A program made the translations under genes and the position numbers. Below are positions 12,701 through 25,000 of a stretch of 64,000 nucleotides of DNA, in pieces. Each line of letters opens with the position of its first letter. Position 1 is the first letter of the stretch. Source of the DNA: Reticulascus tulasneorum. Its lineage: Eukaryota; Ascomycota; Sordariomycetes; Glomerellales; Reticulascaceae. The notes under the pieces were generated by a model, which was not told the origin of the DNA, made no database searches, and saw only the letters and a program-made list of their open reading frames with translations. Location of the stretch: contig LSAX01000002.1 of assembly GCA_001557505.1 (NCBI GenBank), positions 2,294,001 to 2,358,000 of the forward strand. Reading direction: 5' to 3'.

Positions 12701-13395
12701 GCGAAATCTGCTCGTGGTTCGGCGGGAACGATGTGGACCTTGGTCGAAGTGCCCTTGTAAGCCATCAGCTCTGAGTTGCCAAATATGCAACCGGAGTAGG
12801 CAGCAATCTCTTCGTTATACTCTCGGCGAGCGCGCTGTAGTTCTGTCTCTGCATAAGTTTGAGCCCGGCCTTGGATAGACGCCCTCCGGTCGAAGGCGCC
12901 TTGGCGAGGCTGGGGGCTGCCCGGTTGAATGACCAACGGTCTCGACGTCTGATTCAAGCTGCTCTTCCGGGGCGACGTAGGAGCCCGGCGATAGTCCTGG
13001 GTTATGCCGATGCCGGTTGCAGGCCGCTCTGATGTCGATGGCGGCAATGGCGGAGGCGCATGGCTGTCAAAGAGGAGTTGAGAAGCCACGGAGCTCAGAG
13101 CATCCTGCATGATCATTACGCGAACATCGCGGGCATCGAGATCAATGTCTCCGTCGTAGTCAAAGGGGTTTGAGGTTGCCGATGTGGGCAGGGTAGCCGC
13201 TGTGGGCAGCGGAAAGACCTGATCATTTCGGTGCTGAAAGAGTGCTTGCGCATCGGGAAAGAGCAGATTGCGAGTATGAATATCCTCTTGTACCGACTCG
13301 AGCGAAGGAGGCGGTGGTTTGGGGGAGTTCGTCTGGGAAGAAGTAGAAGCGCCGGGGGCCCCACCAGTGCCCAGATTGAAGAGCTTCCCCAACAT
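9754..13395 (-). CDS. Folliculin-interacting protein family member (Lst4/FNIP-like, DENN)
   Basis: This single-exon gene encodes 1213 residues. The N-terminal block DARDVRVMIMQDALSS (residues 88-103) is the hallmark of the folliculin-interacting (FNIP) N-terminal longin region. Conserved hydrophobic segments follow near 290 (RKILITRLFPVILP), near 520 (RVRIVTGLRAQRVITGQGRW) and near 610-630 (RTVIVAQDKMVARRLIFLLA), separated by long Ser/Pro-rich disordered inserts. It ends with an acidic/helical part (CKTVVLSALNEIIREVI near 1175). In yeast the relative Lst4 pairs with Lst7 (folliculin) and acts as a GTPase-activating complex for Gtr2 at the vacuole, promoting TORC1 in response to amino acids. 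The family call comes from motif recognition; calling it the Lst4 orthologue is inference. The start at 13395 is the first ATG with a conserved-looking N terminus. Confidence 0.82.
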   Translation of the reverse strand: MLGKLFNLGTGGAPGASTSSQTNSPKPPPPSLESVQEDIHTRNLLFPDAQALFQHRNDQVFPLPTAATLPTSATSNPFDYDGDIDLDARDVRVMIMQDALSSVASQLLFDSHAPPPLPPSTSERPATGIGITQDYRRAPTSPRKSSLNQTSRPLVIQPGSPQPRQGAFDRRASIQGRAQTYAETELQRARREYNEEIAAYSGCIFGNSELMAYKGTSTKVHIVPAEPRADFASSYFGDGRGSVGRSSLRSSRLAQSYSSDTMSPIHPPPSFMSSAPGPRHADRRKILITRLFPVILPTDDADLHNDTPLSRFSDQNMGFPFPQPSPSDEFGQKKKKPQPKQKRTPMYAVVLVIHVPAGPSQLVPPPTSRSAFRGPGSYTDQESFPSSLNSARRSGWTMAGAGFHESLESSYSTDVEDRIDDLTQHWDIIMRTLTSLQSIVATTIGAMLKQADIASPDPYPAVVSSFVARTPSLSGRRGDEPHSVKPPKTNAKVIALPPHCLQQDGNIALEANTARVRIVTGLRAQRVITGQGRWGIWRDEARWMARKAGGKDQGFFFNLLTGFLATHTDWLQALSPAWYRKRHFQQQKSKGEEDTSIPARTVIVAQDKMVARRLIFLLAAFLPANQQVPNLRSHRLSTSASFGFSQSPPSYVIPILREESLRRKINRRTGPRRVSHSRTVSQSNKTSGVPAQLAHLTMDGQHERRVSDAGSIRSNLPIPGSDLGSRKSSAATTTTITPETTVPHFSTVHQFDSRRSRRPGSSGSVAADDLKRSLQRGESTGHSIASNDSRNQGSRWGSVISGLWSTRRRDSSNTTGQTYSTGSRGSNPTSPTKLTAPRSNKLAEMVREVSAAEESGQAHGGGSIYAAGFSDPTTPRGLPGELTIDEPPERMGYADRTPDPSGAFVSPVKTSINVDDGVIDVDIPFPDYITSFETAVSSPSSSGYLSTPGIGVGLDGFEQLSRIAIDGDLPLNVAGWLQRYHQDFVLQAIPPQEDLLEEIKVSMKAEPSPAITLQDANEQPADRWVDISSAIIADTTTHSIKRIRYRRLIRPKPTSERPPQLGSAGSSVYGTALLTPQILPYENQLKEEFIVEDLETLDQALIDAVEKVIAQSSDVSKHSSSNSSRSNSKRRDRSNSESSQPDDPQHQQPVAPQEVPRGECKTVVLSALNEIIREVIDKRDQVSQNENGNGGGDHVSALREAVRYWLESVESGE

Positions 13396-14584
13396 GATTC
13401 CCGGACGACAAAATTCAAGTTTGTCCCGAGGGCGAAGGCGAGATCAGGATGTTATTCACAGCAGGTAAGACAAGCCATTCTCATTTGAAATCGAGGGGGG
13501 ATCAGATGTTGGTGCATTGCTACTGCCTGTGATTCCATGTGAAATGTGACTGTGATGGGGGAAACGGTGATAGTGGTGGCTAAGCCTCATCCGCCCTGTG
13601 ACATTCTCTGGGTTCGGAGCCAGTCAAAACGGAAGTTGAGGGAGGCAAAGTTGACAAATGGTCAAGCGGGAAGTGCTTAATAGGCGGAGGAGTCAGTTCG
13701 GTCTGACTGTTTGCGCGACAGGAGTAATCCTGTAGTAATGCGCATCCGCAGTCCGGCGTTGTCCTCCTACTCGGTTCGAGACTCGAAGGGTGGCGGCCCT
13801 GGAGCTTGGATATATCACACGAGCGCAGCAGTGGGAGAGGTGGGTGCCGGTGGGTGCTGGTGGGGTTGAAGGCGGTGTGCAGTGTGCAGGCTGTAAGGTA
13901 ATCGTGTTATTGTTTGTTGGTTGCTGCGCGGCTCCAAGATGTCGCGAATCCTGTACGAGTGCCGACCGTGAATGTGAGCGGGTGAGTGAAGTCGGCAAGG
14001 AAGGAGGAGATGAGATGTGAAGTCGTTTGGAAAGATGACGTTGAGGTGGAGGAAAGGTGGAAAGTTAAGTCTGGTCTTGTCTGTGTCCGTCCGGAACGAT
14101 GGGAGATGAGAGGGAGGATCTGACAGGCGCAGGCGGCGACAAAAGGCGGGATGGGGGATGCCTGCTCCTGCTCCTGTGCTCTGCCCTTGCCCCTGCTCTG
14201 TAGCTCCAGAGGCTCGGGGAAGAGCTGTGGGTTTCAGCGAATGGCGACCCGGGAGAAAACAATCATTCATCAAACCCAGTGAAAGAAGTGGGAGGGTGGC
14301 CCCCTACTCCCTCCGAACCACCAAAAGATGCCCGGCAGCGAGACACACCGAACAGATTTCGTTTGGCTTATCTGGGTGGCTGCCTCGGTATTGTGTTCAT
14401 CCTCTTCTCAGGTCCCTTCGGAAATGTAATTCTGGGGCATTCCTCAATGGAAAAGGTACCCTTACAAGTAAGGTAGTGTGAAGGAGGAGTTGGGAAAAAG
14501 GAAGGAAAGAGCGACCGACCGAGATCCAAAGGGAGACCGAATGCCCTTCCCCCCCTACAACAGTGGCAACAGAGGTGACAGTGA

Positions 14585-14615
<31 letters not shown>

Positions 14616-17600
14616 GATGAAAGGGCGGTGCGACCCAGTCTAATGTACCGATGTACCTGGCACTTAAACCTACTAACTACCTACCCTACCTACCTAGTCT
14701 AAGGTATTAGATGAGTCGGTACATCGTCCCACGGCAGGCCAACTAATTTATTAACATGGATATGAGGTAGCTGGATGGAATGGATGGGATGGGACGGGCA
14801 CGGAGACGAGGCGGGCCAAACAACAACGCAAGGGAGGGGATACATAGATGGGAGAGATAGACAGAGAGAGACCGACCGCATGCATGCATGTTTGTCTATC
14901 TGCTTTGCCTTGAGTCCGTCTTTGGTTGGTTGGATTTGCTTGCTTGCTTTGCTTTGCCCGTCCCATGGAAATTGTGACTTTCCACGCTTCTCAATCTTGG
15001 TTCAGGAAAAATGCGGTGAAAGGCCCCCTCTCTGTGTGTACGACGGTAATCTGTGCCCCCCGCCCAAGGGTCTTTTCCCATCTACCACCACCACCTCATC
15101 CTTTCGGTTTCTTCTCTCCACACACCACCACCATATCCCCATGCCGTACCTAACTACATGGTACCGATATGATGGCCTGCTTGCCAGTGCCTGTCTTTCG
15201 TGCTTGCAGGGGTGGTCCAGTCAACATGGATGGTCCAGGCCTAGTGTACCAAGTAGAAACTTTGGGACAAAACGGTGGGCAATCCACTATGATCTACCAC
15301 CTACCTACTATGCTTGTTAGTACAAATTGCCTAGCCTTAGCCATGTGTGAACTTGCCCAGGATCGCTGCTTCGTGTCGGGAAGCCAGGCCGATTCTTTCG
15401 GCCAAGTCCGTCCGTAGGGCAGCAATGGACGGGTTGCACGGCCGTCTGGCTCATGCCCAACTCATCAAAGAGCCAAATCCACCTACATGTGTAACAACAA
15501 GCATCTCGCATTTTCCAAGCTGGAATCCGGAGCTCGTATGTATGCTTGTCTGACCTCATCCTCGTCCATGATACGTAGTAGATAGGTACCCGCAAAGGTT
15601 CCCACTTAAACAATAAGGCAGTTGTTCGGTCACTCTAGTCTTTGAGATTAAGTTACACCTCGTACGCACGAGGGGACCACTTCTCAGCGGACAGGATGGT
15701 CCTTTCGGCCTTCTTCTTGTTACTCCTCCCAGGCCAGACCGCCTTCATCCCTGCTATCCAAGGTCAGAACGACTGGACTAGGTCCAACCTAAGAAAAAGT
15801 CACTTTGATCATTAGTTCAGGTTTTGCTTCCGCAGTGCCGCTATTCTCCATTGCTAGTCCGTCAAAACGCTTTCGCTCCCTCGGTACCTGCCCAGCTACT
15901 CTCCCCCTCTCCGCTTTGCTCAAAAGCCGAGGCTCCTGGGACGATGTTTGACTGAGTCATCAGGCATGGGTTGCTTCAGTGCGGAAGTTTATGGGATGAC
16001 AGTGCCGGCGCCGGGAAATATATTGACTGCCCTAGCCTCACTTCGACAATGACCAGGCGGCGATGCAATGCGTGCACCAGCTCGGAATGATCTACAGGGT
16101 AGCGGGGTGTGTCGTCACAGGATGGCCAGGGAATGGCTAGTTGATGACTTTGCTTATTTGCTTTTGTTGGGAAGGGGGTTCTCAAGTCGCTAAATGGACT
16201 ATTCAGAAACAGATTTGCGCTGGACAGGGCGATAACACACCGCTGGAATGATGGATGAGGATCCATCGTTCCATTCTGCTCCGAAGCCCTGTTTCGGGCG
16301 GGTACCAGGGACCAGCAAGGTGAGATCATAAAAATGTGATTTGTTACAGAAGGTGAGGCGGTCGGCTACAGGGCACCCACGTCCAGGACGCCGAGTCCCC
16401 CCTGACGGATTCGGGTCTTGCTGGCTCCCAGCTCCTGGAGATTGGAGGCAGAGACGGAGGGTGGGATGTTCCAGGCAATAGAACGCATGGAAGCATCGAT
16501 GGAAGTAGCCGGCCGGGATGCTGTCCTAAATCGAGGACCGACGACCTTTGCGCTCGGACAGTGACAGTGACAAGGTTTGGTAACCGTCACAAAAACATGT
16601 ATAACAATAGTGGTCGTGTTCTGAGTTTTGACCGCATTCCAGGTGAGGTCCGTGTAAGTAAGTAGGTTTGGGTGGATGGAGGTGGGTTCAGAGCCTTCCC
16701 ACTCATGATTCTGTCGTGTTTCTCATCACGATGGACAAAGCACCAAAAATTATTCGTAAAAAGGGTATGCGACTACGAAAAGTCAAAGGGTACCCCACAA
16801 AGTAGCGGACACACTCAGGTAGACCCAGGATCCCCAAAGGTGGCTACCAGCCCTTTGTTTTGCAGCAGTCAACCAGTGGACTCGAGACCGCCACCTGTGC
16901 CATTTCCTGCGTTTGCAAGCCAAAAGAGAGATGATGGCGTTCGGTCAACCAACGTCACCCCCCCATATAGTGGTGGGGTGGTGTGGGAGCTACGTAGCAT
17001 GGTGGTAGTAATATGGATCCGCAGCGGGCGGTCTGGAGGGCTTAACGACGACAGGAAATGCAGCCTTCTGCTAGCTGCTGGGGAATGGCATGGGCTCGTC
17101 GTGGCGGGCTGCAGAGCACGGTCAACGGCGGCACATGGGTGACTGGGCCACGGCAAAAGTACTTGCAGCTGCCCTGCGGCGTGTCTGCATGTCTTATCTT
17201 CCTGGCGCGGTGTGTGGTGTTTGACAGGCTTTCTTCATCTAGAACTGCATATGTTTGCTTGTGTGGAGACGCCGATAGCAGCTGGGGCGAGTGAGAGAAC
17301 ACCAGCAGGCAATGTGGCAGTGCACGTGAGATAGCAACTTGCAAACGGCTGATATCGACGATAATTAACAGACCAGGCAGAGAGAGGCAAGTGTCTAATA
17401 GACAAGTATGATGCCGTGTGGATTGCGAGATCCTTGGGGCTCGGCGAAGATCATGACTGGTCTTCATTTGCGCTTGAGGTTACTTACCTTCCTGACCGAG
17501 ATTCCACCCTCCCCCCTTCTACGAAAGTCACTTTTACTTGGCCTTTTTTGATATCTGATGCCTGGGCTCGGCGGGGGGCTATCACCGCCTATATCATTAT

Positions 17601-19301
17601 CCATGCTTGTTCGAGGACAGCCATGGGAGATCCCTGTAAGATATTTTGCCAATTTGGTGATTTGCCAACACACCGCAACCACTTTGCGACGACACCACGC
17701 TCGGTGCCGCCTCACCTTTTTTCACTGGCCCGGCAAATTCGAAGCAGGACCGCGTTCGCGAGCAACAGCAGCGTAGCTCTCTGAGCCGTCGTTGCAGCAC
17801 GGACGGCGAGACGTCACGACGTTCCCCATCATAACCGTCCCTGTCCTGCCCCCGAATATCACTCACCTCTCATTCGAAAGGGGAGACGATCTGATCGTCG
17901 TATTTAGGCAATCGCCAACTTTTTTTCCTAGGCGCAGGCTGATCTGGTACCGCTTCATTAATACCTAAAGGAGAGTGATGACCTTTCATCCGCTACTGAA
18001 GCGACGGGCCGTCCCAGCCCGCGCGTTTGGCTGTCAGAATCCTCATTTGAACCTTCGGTGTGTGCACGTCAAGCCCCGAAAGCTGCGGCCCCCAACTCTC
18101 ATCACATCACCAGATGGGGACTTAGGCGGGAATTTCGAGTCACACCAGCGGCCAGCTATCCACCTGCCTTTCGGATGACGATAGATACAGGACAGCCTCG
18201 CGGAACTTGACCGCTGATCACCATACGCTAGTTACATACACCACAGAGCCAGCGCCCATCATCCGATGCGATGCATCACGCGAGTTGGGGCGAGTCACCA
18301 GAGCATTCATGCCCGATCATATCTCACATCCACGAACCTGGTGATATCCTGAATAAGTGCAATTAGGAAGGCTGAAATGGGCATTAGCTTCTTGCGGCCC
18401 GGTGATTCCTGGGCCAGCCCTTACCCAGAAGAATTACCAAATGGCCAATCACAGACGCTCTCGAGCGAGGAAACGAGCCTTGGAACCCTCCAAAACCGCG
18501 TGTGGCGGTTCGGAAAGTGCCATATCCCCTCCACCATTGCCAAACGATCCCATTTCCAGATCGACCCTCCGAGTCCATAATTCCCATCCGTCGCACCGGA
18601 TGATGGCCACTGCCACATCAACCCCCACGCCGGGGGAGGGGGGGCGCCACCACACCCCCGCAATGACCGAGTTTCCTTACCGTGGCCTCGGGACCCATCT
18701 TGCTTGCTTGACACCACTGAGGATGAGGCAATGCCCTAGGCTGATGGCGACGGCCAATGGATACTTCAGCTGAGCACCTCGCCGACCATTGCCCTGGTTC
18801 TTAGATCAACTAATTTTGGCAATCCTCGTCTGGTTCCAGTTGGGACAGCATATCCTGGGAGCCTTGGCTCGTGGGCTTTGGTATCCCCGCGGAAATCCTA
18901 CTACGTAGCTGGCATGCCATACCCATGTTTCTCGCTATTAGCTCTGATCATGATCGAGACCATACCAATGGAACTACTGCTGTGACATTTCCCTCTAATG
19001 GCGTCTTACGGATCAACTAGAGATAGCCTCTGCTGTTGGCAAAGTTTGGAACACTAGACTCATTTGAGGGCAGAAAGCGTGGCATGGACCGAGATCATTT
19101 CCACAGTATGATACACGAAGTGAATCGGCGAGGTGGGACGTAGCTAGCACTTGATTGGGATTAACTGCTCGGTTACTATCCATTTTAGAATACTGCGTCG
19201 AGACCTAGTCTCGGACGCTATCTTGAATACGAGCACCCAACAGCTCCTCTTCACTGTCCTCACTGTCATGACGAGCCGGATTAGCGTTAGAAGCCATAAG
19301 C
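13396..19301. other. Gene desert of 5.9 kb, low-complexity stretches only
   Basis: No frame here shows a domain, a codon pattern like the neighbours, or a plausible spliced gene. The part next to 13395 must contain the promoter and 5' leader of the FNIP-like gene. Low-complexity features include a (GCGACA)n array at 14575-14616, TACC/CTAC-rich tracts around 14665-14700, TTGCTTGC-type tracts around 14920-14960, and many GGTGG/CCACC runs. A TGAGTCA heptamer lies at 15953-15959. A lineage-specific or non-coding transcript cannot be excluded. Confidence 0.55.
14575..14616. repeat. Hexanucleotide array (G[T/C]GACA)n, seven units
   Basis: Seven consecutive hexamers read GTGACA twice, then GCGACA four times and GCGACG once. 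In one plus-strand frame the array would encode alternating Ser-Asp, but that frame is only 74 codons and shows nothing else protein-like. It is best seen as an intergenic microsatellite. Confidence 0.85.
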
Positions 19302-20896
19302 TCAAGCTAGTTGGACCGATGTGCAGCACATGAGATTCTCGCACAGACTGCCGCATATCATTTGGCAACCGGGGGGGGTTCGTCGTCTTCTAACCGACGA
19401 GCTCGATGATTCGATGGCGGAGATTCCAGGCGTAGGCTCCGAAGACTCCGAGTCACGGGGAGTGGCTAGCTCGGGCTGGAGAGTGGCAGAGTGAATGCCA
19501 TATGCGTGAAGGCATTCGCTGATAGTCTTGGCCTTCTCCATGAAGTTGCTCACGCTCTTATCGGAAACGACAACGTGGACGGATGCAATTGCTTTTTTCT
19601 GGTCCAGTCTCCAGACATGTAGCTCATGGACGGATTCAATCCCTGGAATCTGCGGGCGTTTTTTCGTCGTTAGCACAAGCATTTAGGACACACGTGGTTA
19701 TTCGCATTTGGGGTAAATGTTACCTTCTCCAGGTCATGCTTCACATCTGCCAGCTCGACACCACGTGGGGCGCTCTGCAATAGGATTTGGCCGGCATTTT
19801 TGACCAGTGGGATGGAGGAGAGGAGGATGCTCAGCGAAATGAAGAGGCTGACTCCGGGATCGGCGTAGAAGCGGGCGTCGCTATTGGCCTTCCAGATGAC
19901 AACCGCCGCGATGATGACTCCGACGTTGTTGATAGCGTCTCCGATGACGTGGATCAGCACTCCGAGCATGCCTAGGTCTCGGCCCGGCGACTTGAGTTTT
20001 GTGACGGTGTGTCTATGCTCTTGGTGCTGTTGGATAGGCTGCCGGAGTTGCTTAGAGTATGAATCTTCGTAGCAGCTGGATGCTGAGATGACTTACGGTC
20101 AATGGATGGCCATCAAAATCATTGATTGACACTTCGACAACACCCTCCCCGTTGTGAGCATGGGTATGGCCATGTTCATGCTCATGCTCATGACTATGCT
20201 CGTGGCCGTGGTCGTGGCTGTGGCCGTGGCCGTGGCCGTGATCATGTCCATGTCCATGATCATGCTCTGGAGGGCATGTTAGCGGGGACGATTGCGACCG
20301 AGTTATCACTACAACAAACCGTGGAGGAAGCTCATCACTAGGACATTCAGGCCGAGACCGATGCATCCCATGATGAGGACGAGTACTGGGTTTTGGACAT
20401 CTACATTCAATGTCAATGGGCCAGCTCCTGGCTTCGCAGCAATGCCCCGACTCACGCTGAATTTCGACAAACCGTTCAATGGATTGAAGAAATATGCTAA
20501 TTCCCAGAGCCAACAGGAAGACTCCGTTGAAGAAGGCGCCAAGTAATTGCGCTCTCTGCCAGCCGAAGGAGAGGGCCTGAGGTGAGGTACTACGCTCCGA
20601 GATCTACTCGTCATTAGCAGCGACTCGCCAGAATGCACCAGTAGGGTGCCACAACTTACTATCAATGCCGTCAGGGCCACTACGAAGCCGATGAGATCGT
20701 TCATCTAACGCGGAATCAGCTATTACTGTGAACTGGACTGACACTTCAGAGATGTGCATACGTAGTGAAAGGCGTCTGCAACCAATGCGAGAGACCTGGT
20801 ATAGAAGCCTACTACGAGCTCGGCGATGAAGAAGGCAAATGATATAGCGATGGTCGCGATCAGGCGCTGCTTTCGAGTGATCTTGAAGCTCGCCAT
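19302..20896 (-). CDS. Vacuolar-type zinc transporter, cation diffusion facilitator (Zrc1/Cot1-like)
   Basis: This is a six-helix Zn2+/H+ antiporter of the CDF family, expected in the vacuolar or secretory membrane and clearing zinc from the cytosol. Seven exons (20896-20762, 20704-20660, 20603-20456, 20400-20320, 20266-20097, 20026-19724, 19649-19302) give 409 residues; all six introns are 53-74 bp and keep frame. Zinc-site motifs H44-x3-D48 in helix 2 and H219-x3-D223 in helix 5 mark the Zn-selective subgroup. The cytosolic loop between helices 4 and 5 (residues 137-174) is almost entirely His with Gly, Asp and Glu. The C-terminal domain carries HELHVWRL and ends in a Cys-containing tail (residues 392-403). 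One exon is only 45 nt. The gene diverges from IML1. Confidence 0.93.
20160..20266 (-). repeat. Coding hexamer repeat for the His-rich loop of the zinc transporter
   Basis: The exon segment is built of short imperfect units (CATGAG and GGCCAC on the coding strand), visible on the plus strand as CATGCTCATG and GTGGCCGTGGCC runs. It encodes (His-x)n with Gly, Asp, Glu and Ser. Unit number could vary by slippage without breaking the frame. Confidence 0.85.
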
Positions 20897-22087
20897 GTTG
20901 ACGATGGTGTCGTTTTGTTGAGGTGAATGATTGGAAGTTGATCGACAGCTGAATATGAGGCCCAGATTTGACGAGAGAAAGAGAGCTGGAGGGGTTGCCT
21001 GGCACGCACAACTCCAATATTTTAGCGTACGAGTTGAGGTAGAGTTCTTTCAACAATATCGCATTGGATTCTTGGAAAAATTCGCATGTAAAACTTGTTT
21101 GCTGCCACTTGATGCCAAGTTTGTTTGCCACTCTGGGACAACCTTTCCTGTGCTTATTATCCTTCCTACACAAACGGGGCTTTTACTGCGTCCCTGGTGT
21201 CTCTAGGGCACGGAACGGGTTCGTGCCGCTGAGAATTTGCCGAGCCCGAAACGCAAGATGAGACAGCGCAACCAATGAGCGAGAGTCCTTGCACATGCTC
21301 TTACGGGGAAATGGCGTTTCGGACCATCTGGGGTATTTATATCTTCGCTGACAATGGAGAGAACTGTTACTCAAATGGGTGAGTCTGACGTGGTTTCTGT
21401 ATTAGCATATCTACCCCCTGACAACGCGATTCTCGGGTGCGGTTCGCTTCTTGTTGCCGGTTTGTGCGCTGGGAGAGATGGATCGGCATGATGGATTGGC
21501 GAATGTGAGGATGGGTTCACCGACATGGTTTGAGCGATTGAGAGATGCGTTGTGCTTTTCTGGGAGATTGTTTGTCACTGCAGGAGGCACCAGACTTGCA
21601 AGAAGGCATGGTTGATGGCCACCTTTGAGTGCGATTATCAAGAGTATGCCATTCACAAATCATTCACAAAGAGACTTCAAAACAGGTATGATGATGAGCA
21701 TGTAGTGAAGGTCGTGAGCCCTTAGCAGGAGTCAACTTCAGATATAAGACGGAATAAGCCTCGAACAATGTCTCGAAATAGCGTACTTACTCCAGGTTGG
21801 GGACTTGCAGGGTCCAGACGACACGCATTTGGCAGAGGATTTGGCCCGTGCTCATAAAGGGTTCTCTGGGGTAAGTTAAAGCTGGCCCGCCGGTTTTGGT
21901 AGGCGGTATGGCGCTGTGGAGCTTGATGGAGCCAAATTCTGCCATATGGAGAATGGAACCCGTCGAGAGCTTCGCAACGTACATCATCGATCGCAACCCT
22001 CACCATTAGGCTCTCCGCACCCGATCGACGCAGAAATGCAATCGCGAATCAGCTCACATCCCCCGTGATACGCACCCCACCGCCTTC
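20897..22087. promoter_or_regulatory. Divergent promoter zinc transporter / IML1
   Basis: This 1.19 kb gap lies between two outward-facing start codons. Several short frames occur but none is convincing. It should carry the promoters and leaders of both genes. No specific regulator site was identified. Confidence 0.5.
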
Positions 22088-25000
22088 ATGTCCCGCAATG
22101 CACCCATCACGCCGTCCGCCCGCAAAGGCGGCCGCAACTGGTCCTCCCACCTCCGCCAGTTCAGCAAATCCAGCATCGAGCGGCCCCCATCCCTGGATGC
22201 CGCGCGCTCTCCCGACACCGTGTCCAGCGCCTCGACCGTTCGCGGCGACCAGTCCTCCGCTTCTACGAAGCAGCGCCGGCTCGAGCGACGATGCACTGTT
22301 ACCGTCAACGAGGGGTACTCGCGCGACGAGGTGCTGCTGAATCTGGACTTGTTCAGGGGCGAGGTGCAGCCTGGGAGCTTGATGGCGATTACGGTACTGA
22401 AGACCGAGGCCGAGAAGTCTGCGGCGTTGCAGAAGCAGCATTCGGATCATGGGGGGTCGAAGGCTTCGCAAGGCGGCATGGCCGGCGAGGTGGAGGGGAG
22501 GAAGTATATCTTCGTTGTGAAGGATATGTCGAAGGAATTGAAAAGCAGGCATGCGAATCTGGAGATTTATGTTGTGAAGCATATTGCTGATGCTTTTGGA
22601 ATGAAGAAGGGGTGTCAAGTGTTGCTCACACCTGTAAGCCAGACACCACACAACTGAAAGTGATCTATCTAACACTAGTCTTAGGTTGACGCGAATTCTC
22701 CAAACAACGCTGCCTCGCATGTCGAACTCTCCTTCAAAGACCAATATCTGTCCCGTTCGGACATGTGGAGATTAGCCATTGGAGAATTGACTGAACGAAC
22801 CGTCTATAAGGGGCAATCGATCTTGTTCATGGGTACTATCAAGGCACAGGTTACTGCGGTATTCATCGACGGTCGGAAGACCCATTCTGCGTTTTTCACT
22901 CGGGATACCAGGCCTATATTCCGTAGCGAGTCGGCTCGGTATGTGTTGTTCATCCAGATGGCTAGGGAAATGTGGGATTTCGATTCTGAAGGCTCAGGTG
23001 AGATCATGTTCAACAAAGTTGTCAATGGGTTCCTGCCAGCCCTGTTCAAGAAGTGGGCAAAGTTGAGAGTGAAGCATCTGGTCAGCATTGTCCTTTTCGC
23101 TCGAGTCGAGTACGACACTGGCCTTACGACCGAGTTGGCTTCCAACACGCTCCATGGCGAGTACTACACGGGAATCCAATCCTCCGGGGACAGGCGGCCG
23201 TACAAAGACTTCTATCGGGTGGTTGTCAGCGAGATGTCTAGTGGGGAGTGGACAACAATTCTCTATCAGCTCAAACGGGAATTCAACTTCTTCAGGCGAG
23301 ACATCAGTCTCCACCACCAGCGAGCGGGCAGTGCCTTTGTGCCACTTGCGGAAGAGAGCGGTGAAAAGCCAATCACATCGAATCGGGTAAAGGCCGAGTC
23401 TTCATATGCTATGTATGGCAACGTTCTTGAAGCCATCAGCCTGGCTTCGTCACAGTTCGCGCATGATTACATTGACAGGGATCTCATGCGGACGGGTATC
23501 TCCATCGTTATCATTACCCCAGGATCCGGCGTGTTCGAAGTCGAGTATGAAGCTCTCAGGAGGACGACTGAGGCTTTGGTTGGCAACGGGATCGGCATTG
23601 ACCTAATCTGTATACCAAAGATGCCGCTCCACTCAGTCCCGTTATTCAGATACCGCAATCCACTACACTCGGGAGACCCTCATTCGCTTAATAGGTCAAG
23701 ATCAGTTCGCAGCCGTGACAGTACTCCGAAGCAGCAACCTACACCAATTATCGGCAGTTACCAATCCCTATCGGAGTCCTTGTCGCCCACGAAGGGTCTA
23801 GACATTGCCCAACGTATGGACTCGTTAGCCTCGCACCCAGACGGCCAGTACTACTTTGCCCTGCCTCAGTGGCTACACGTGTCGTACTGGACTGGGACAT
23901 CAGACGAAGCGCTATCGTACCAAGGCATCGCGTTGTCGGTTGCCGCCGACGCCGAGTCACGAGAGCAGGAGGAGTTTACGATCAGGTGTAGGATGTACGA
24001 TTTGCAGATGCGGAGTGTCTTGGAGACGAATGAAATCGAATCCAGGCCTTTGCAGGCTGACCCGCTGTTCCCTGTCAGTACTACAGAATATAGGGGCCCT
24101 CAGAAGCCTCGCCAAGGGGGGATGGAAGACATTGCTGTCATCCCGTTGAAGCGAGTGCCAGACGCCCTGTTTGACCATGTCTACGGCTTTCAAAAGTTTA
24201 TTCCGGACAGACTTGCAAAACCGGGGGAGAAGTCTCTCTGGAAGCAGCTGCAAGAGTATGACGAGACGAGAGCCAAGCTTCCTAAATCTCGACGAAGCGC
24301 ACATTCCAAACAGTCGCGGGAGCTAGAGGAAAGCACGAGGAGACAGCTAATAGAAGATGCCGGCCTGTTCGGCACCTCTTTGCCTGAGAAGAAGATCGTT
24401 GCAACCCAGAGCCTCGTTGCGGCAACTGCGGCCCGGAAATTCTCCATCAACATACCAGAGTCTGAAAAGCCAGACATTGTTACCATCGCTCGAAAGCAGG
24501 CTGACAATGCCAGTATCAGCTCAAAGATGACTTCGCCAAGCAAAGCTCCAAAGTTCATGAGACAGATAAGCCTTGGCCAGCGTGGTTTCGGCATCGCTGC
24601 ACCCAAAGTTGTGGCAGCGGAGGCAAACTTCGAGACGGTGAAAGCCTCGGTGAAGACGGAAACGTCAGGGTCCGGAGGATCTGGAGGTCCCTCGACTCCA
24701 AAGCCGTCATCCACTCTTCCTCGCCCCATTTCTCCCCAATCAACCCACTCGAAAATCTCGACGTTCTCGCCGCAAATGTTAAGGGTTGATTCGTTGGACC
24801 AGTTGGCGGGGTTGCCGTTGACCCCAAGCATTCCCATCTCGAAAATGCCCTTGGAGCCCCCTAGTGCCTTTAAATCTGGCTCGATCATTGCATCCTCACT
24901 CGCTCGAAAGGACCCTCTGCAAGATGATCACGACCAGAGGTACTCCAACGTTCTCAGGGCCGAAGATGCTCAAAAGCTGTACAACAGCAAGTTACGCGCT

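Noticed and set aside
14478..14702. 74-codon frame with a Ser-Asp repeat
   Set aside because: The SD run simply reads the GCGACA microsatellite; the rest is unremarkable.
16672..17142. 156-codon plus-strand frame in the gene desert
   Set aside because: No domain or signal peptide, unusual composition, and no splice partners.
22049..22744. 231-codon minus-strand frame opposite the 5' part of IML1
   Set aside because: It mirrors the conserved IML1 N-terminal coding region and its intron; the reading is not protein-like.
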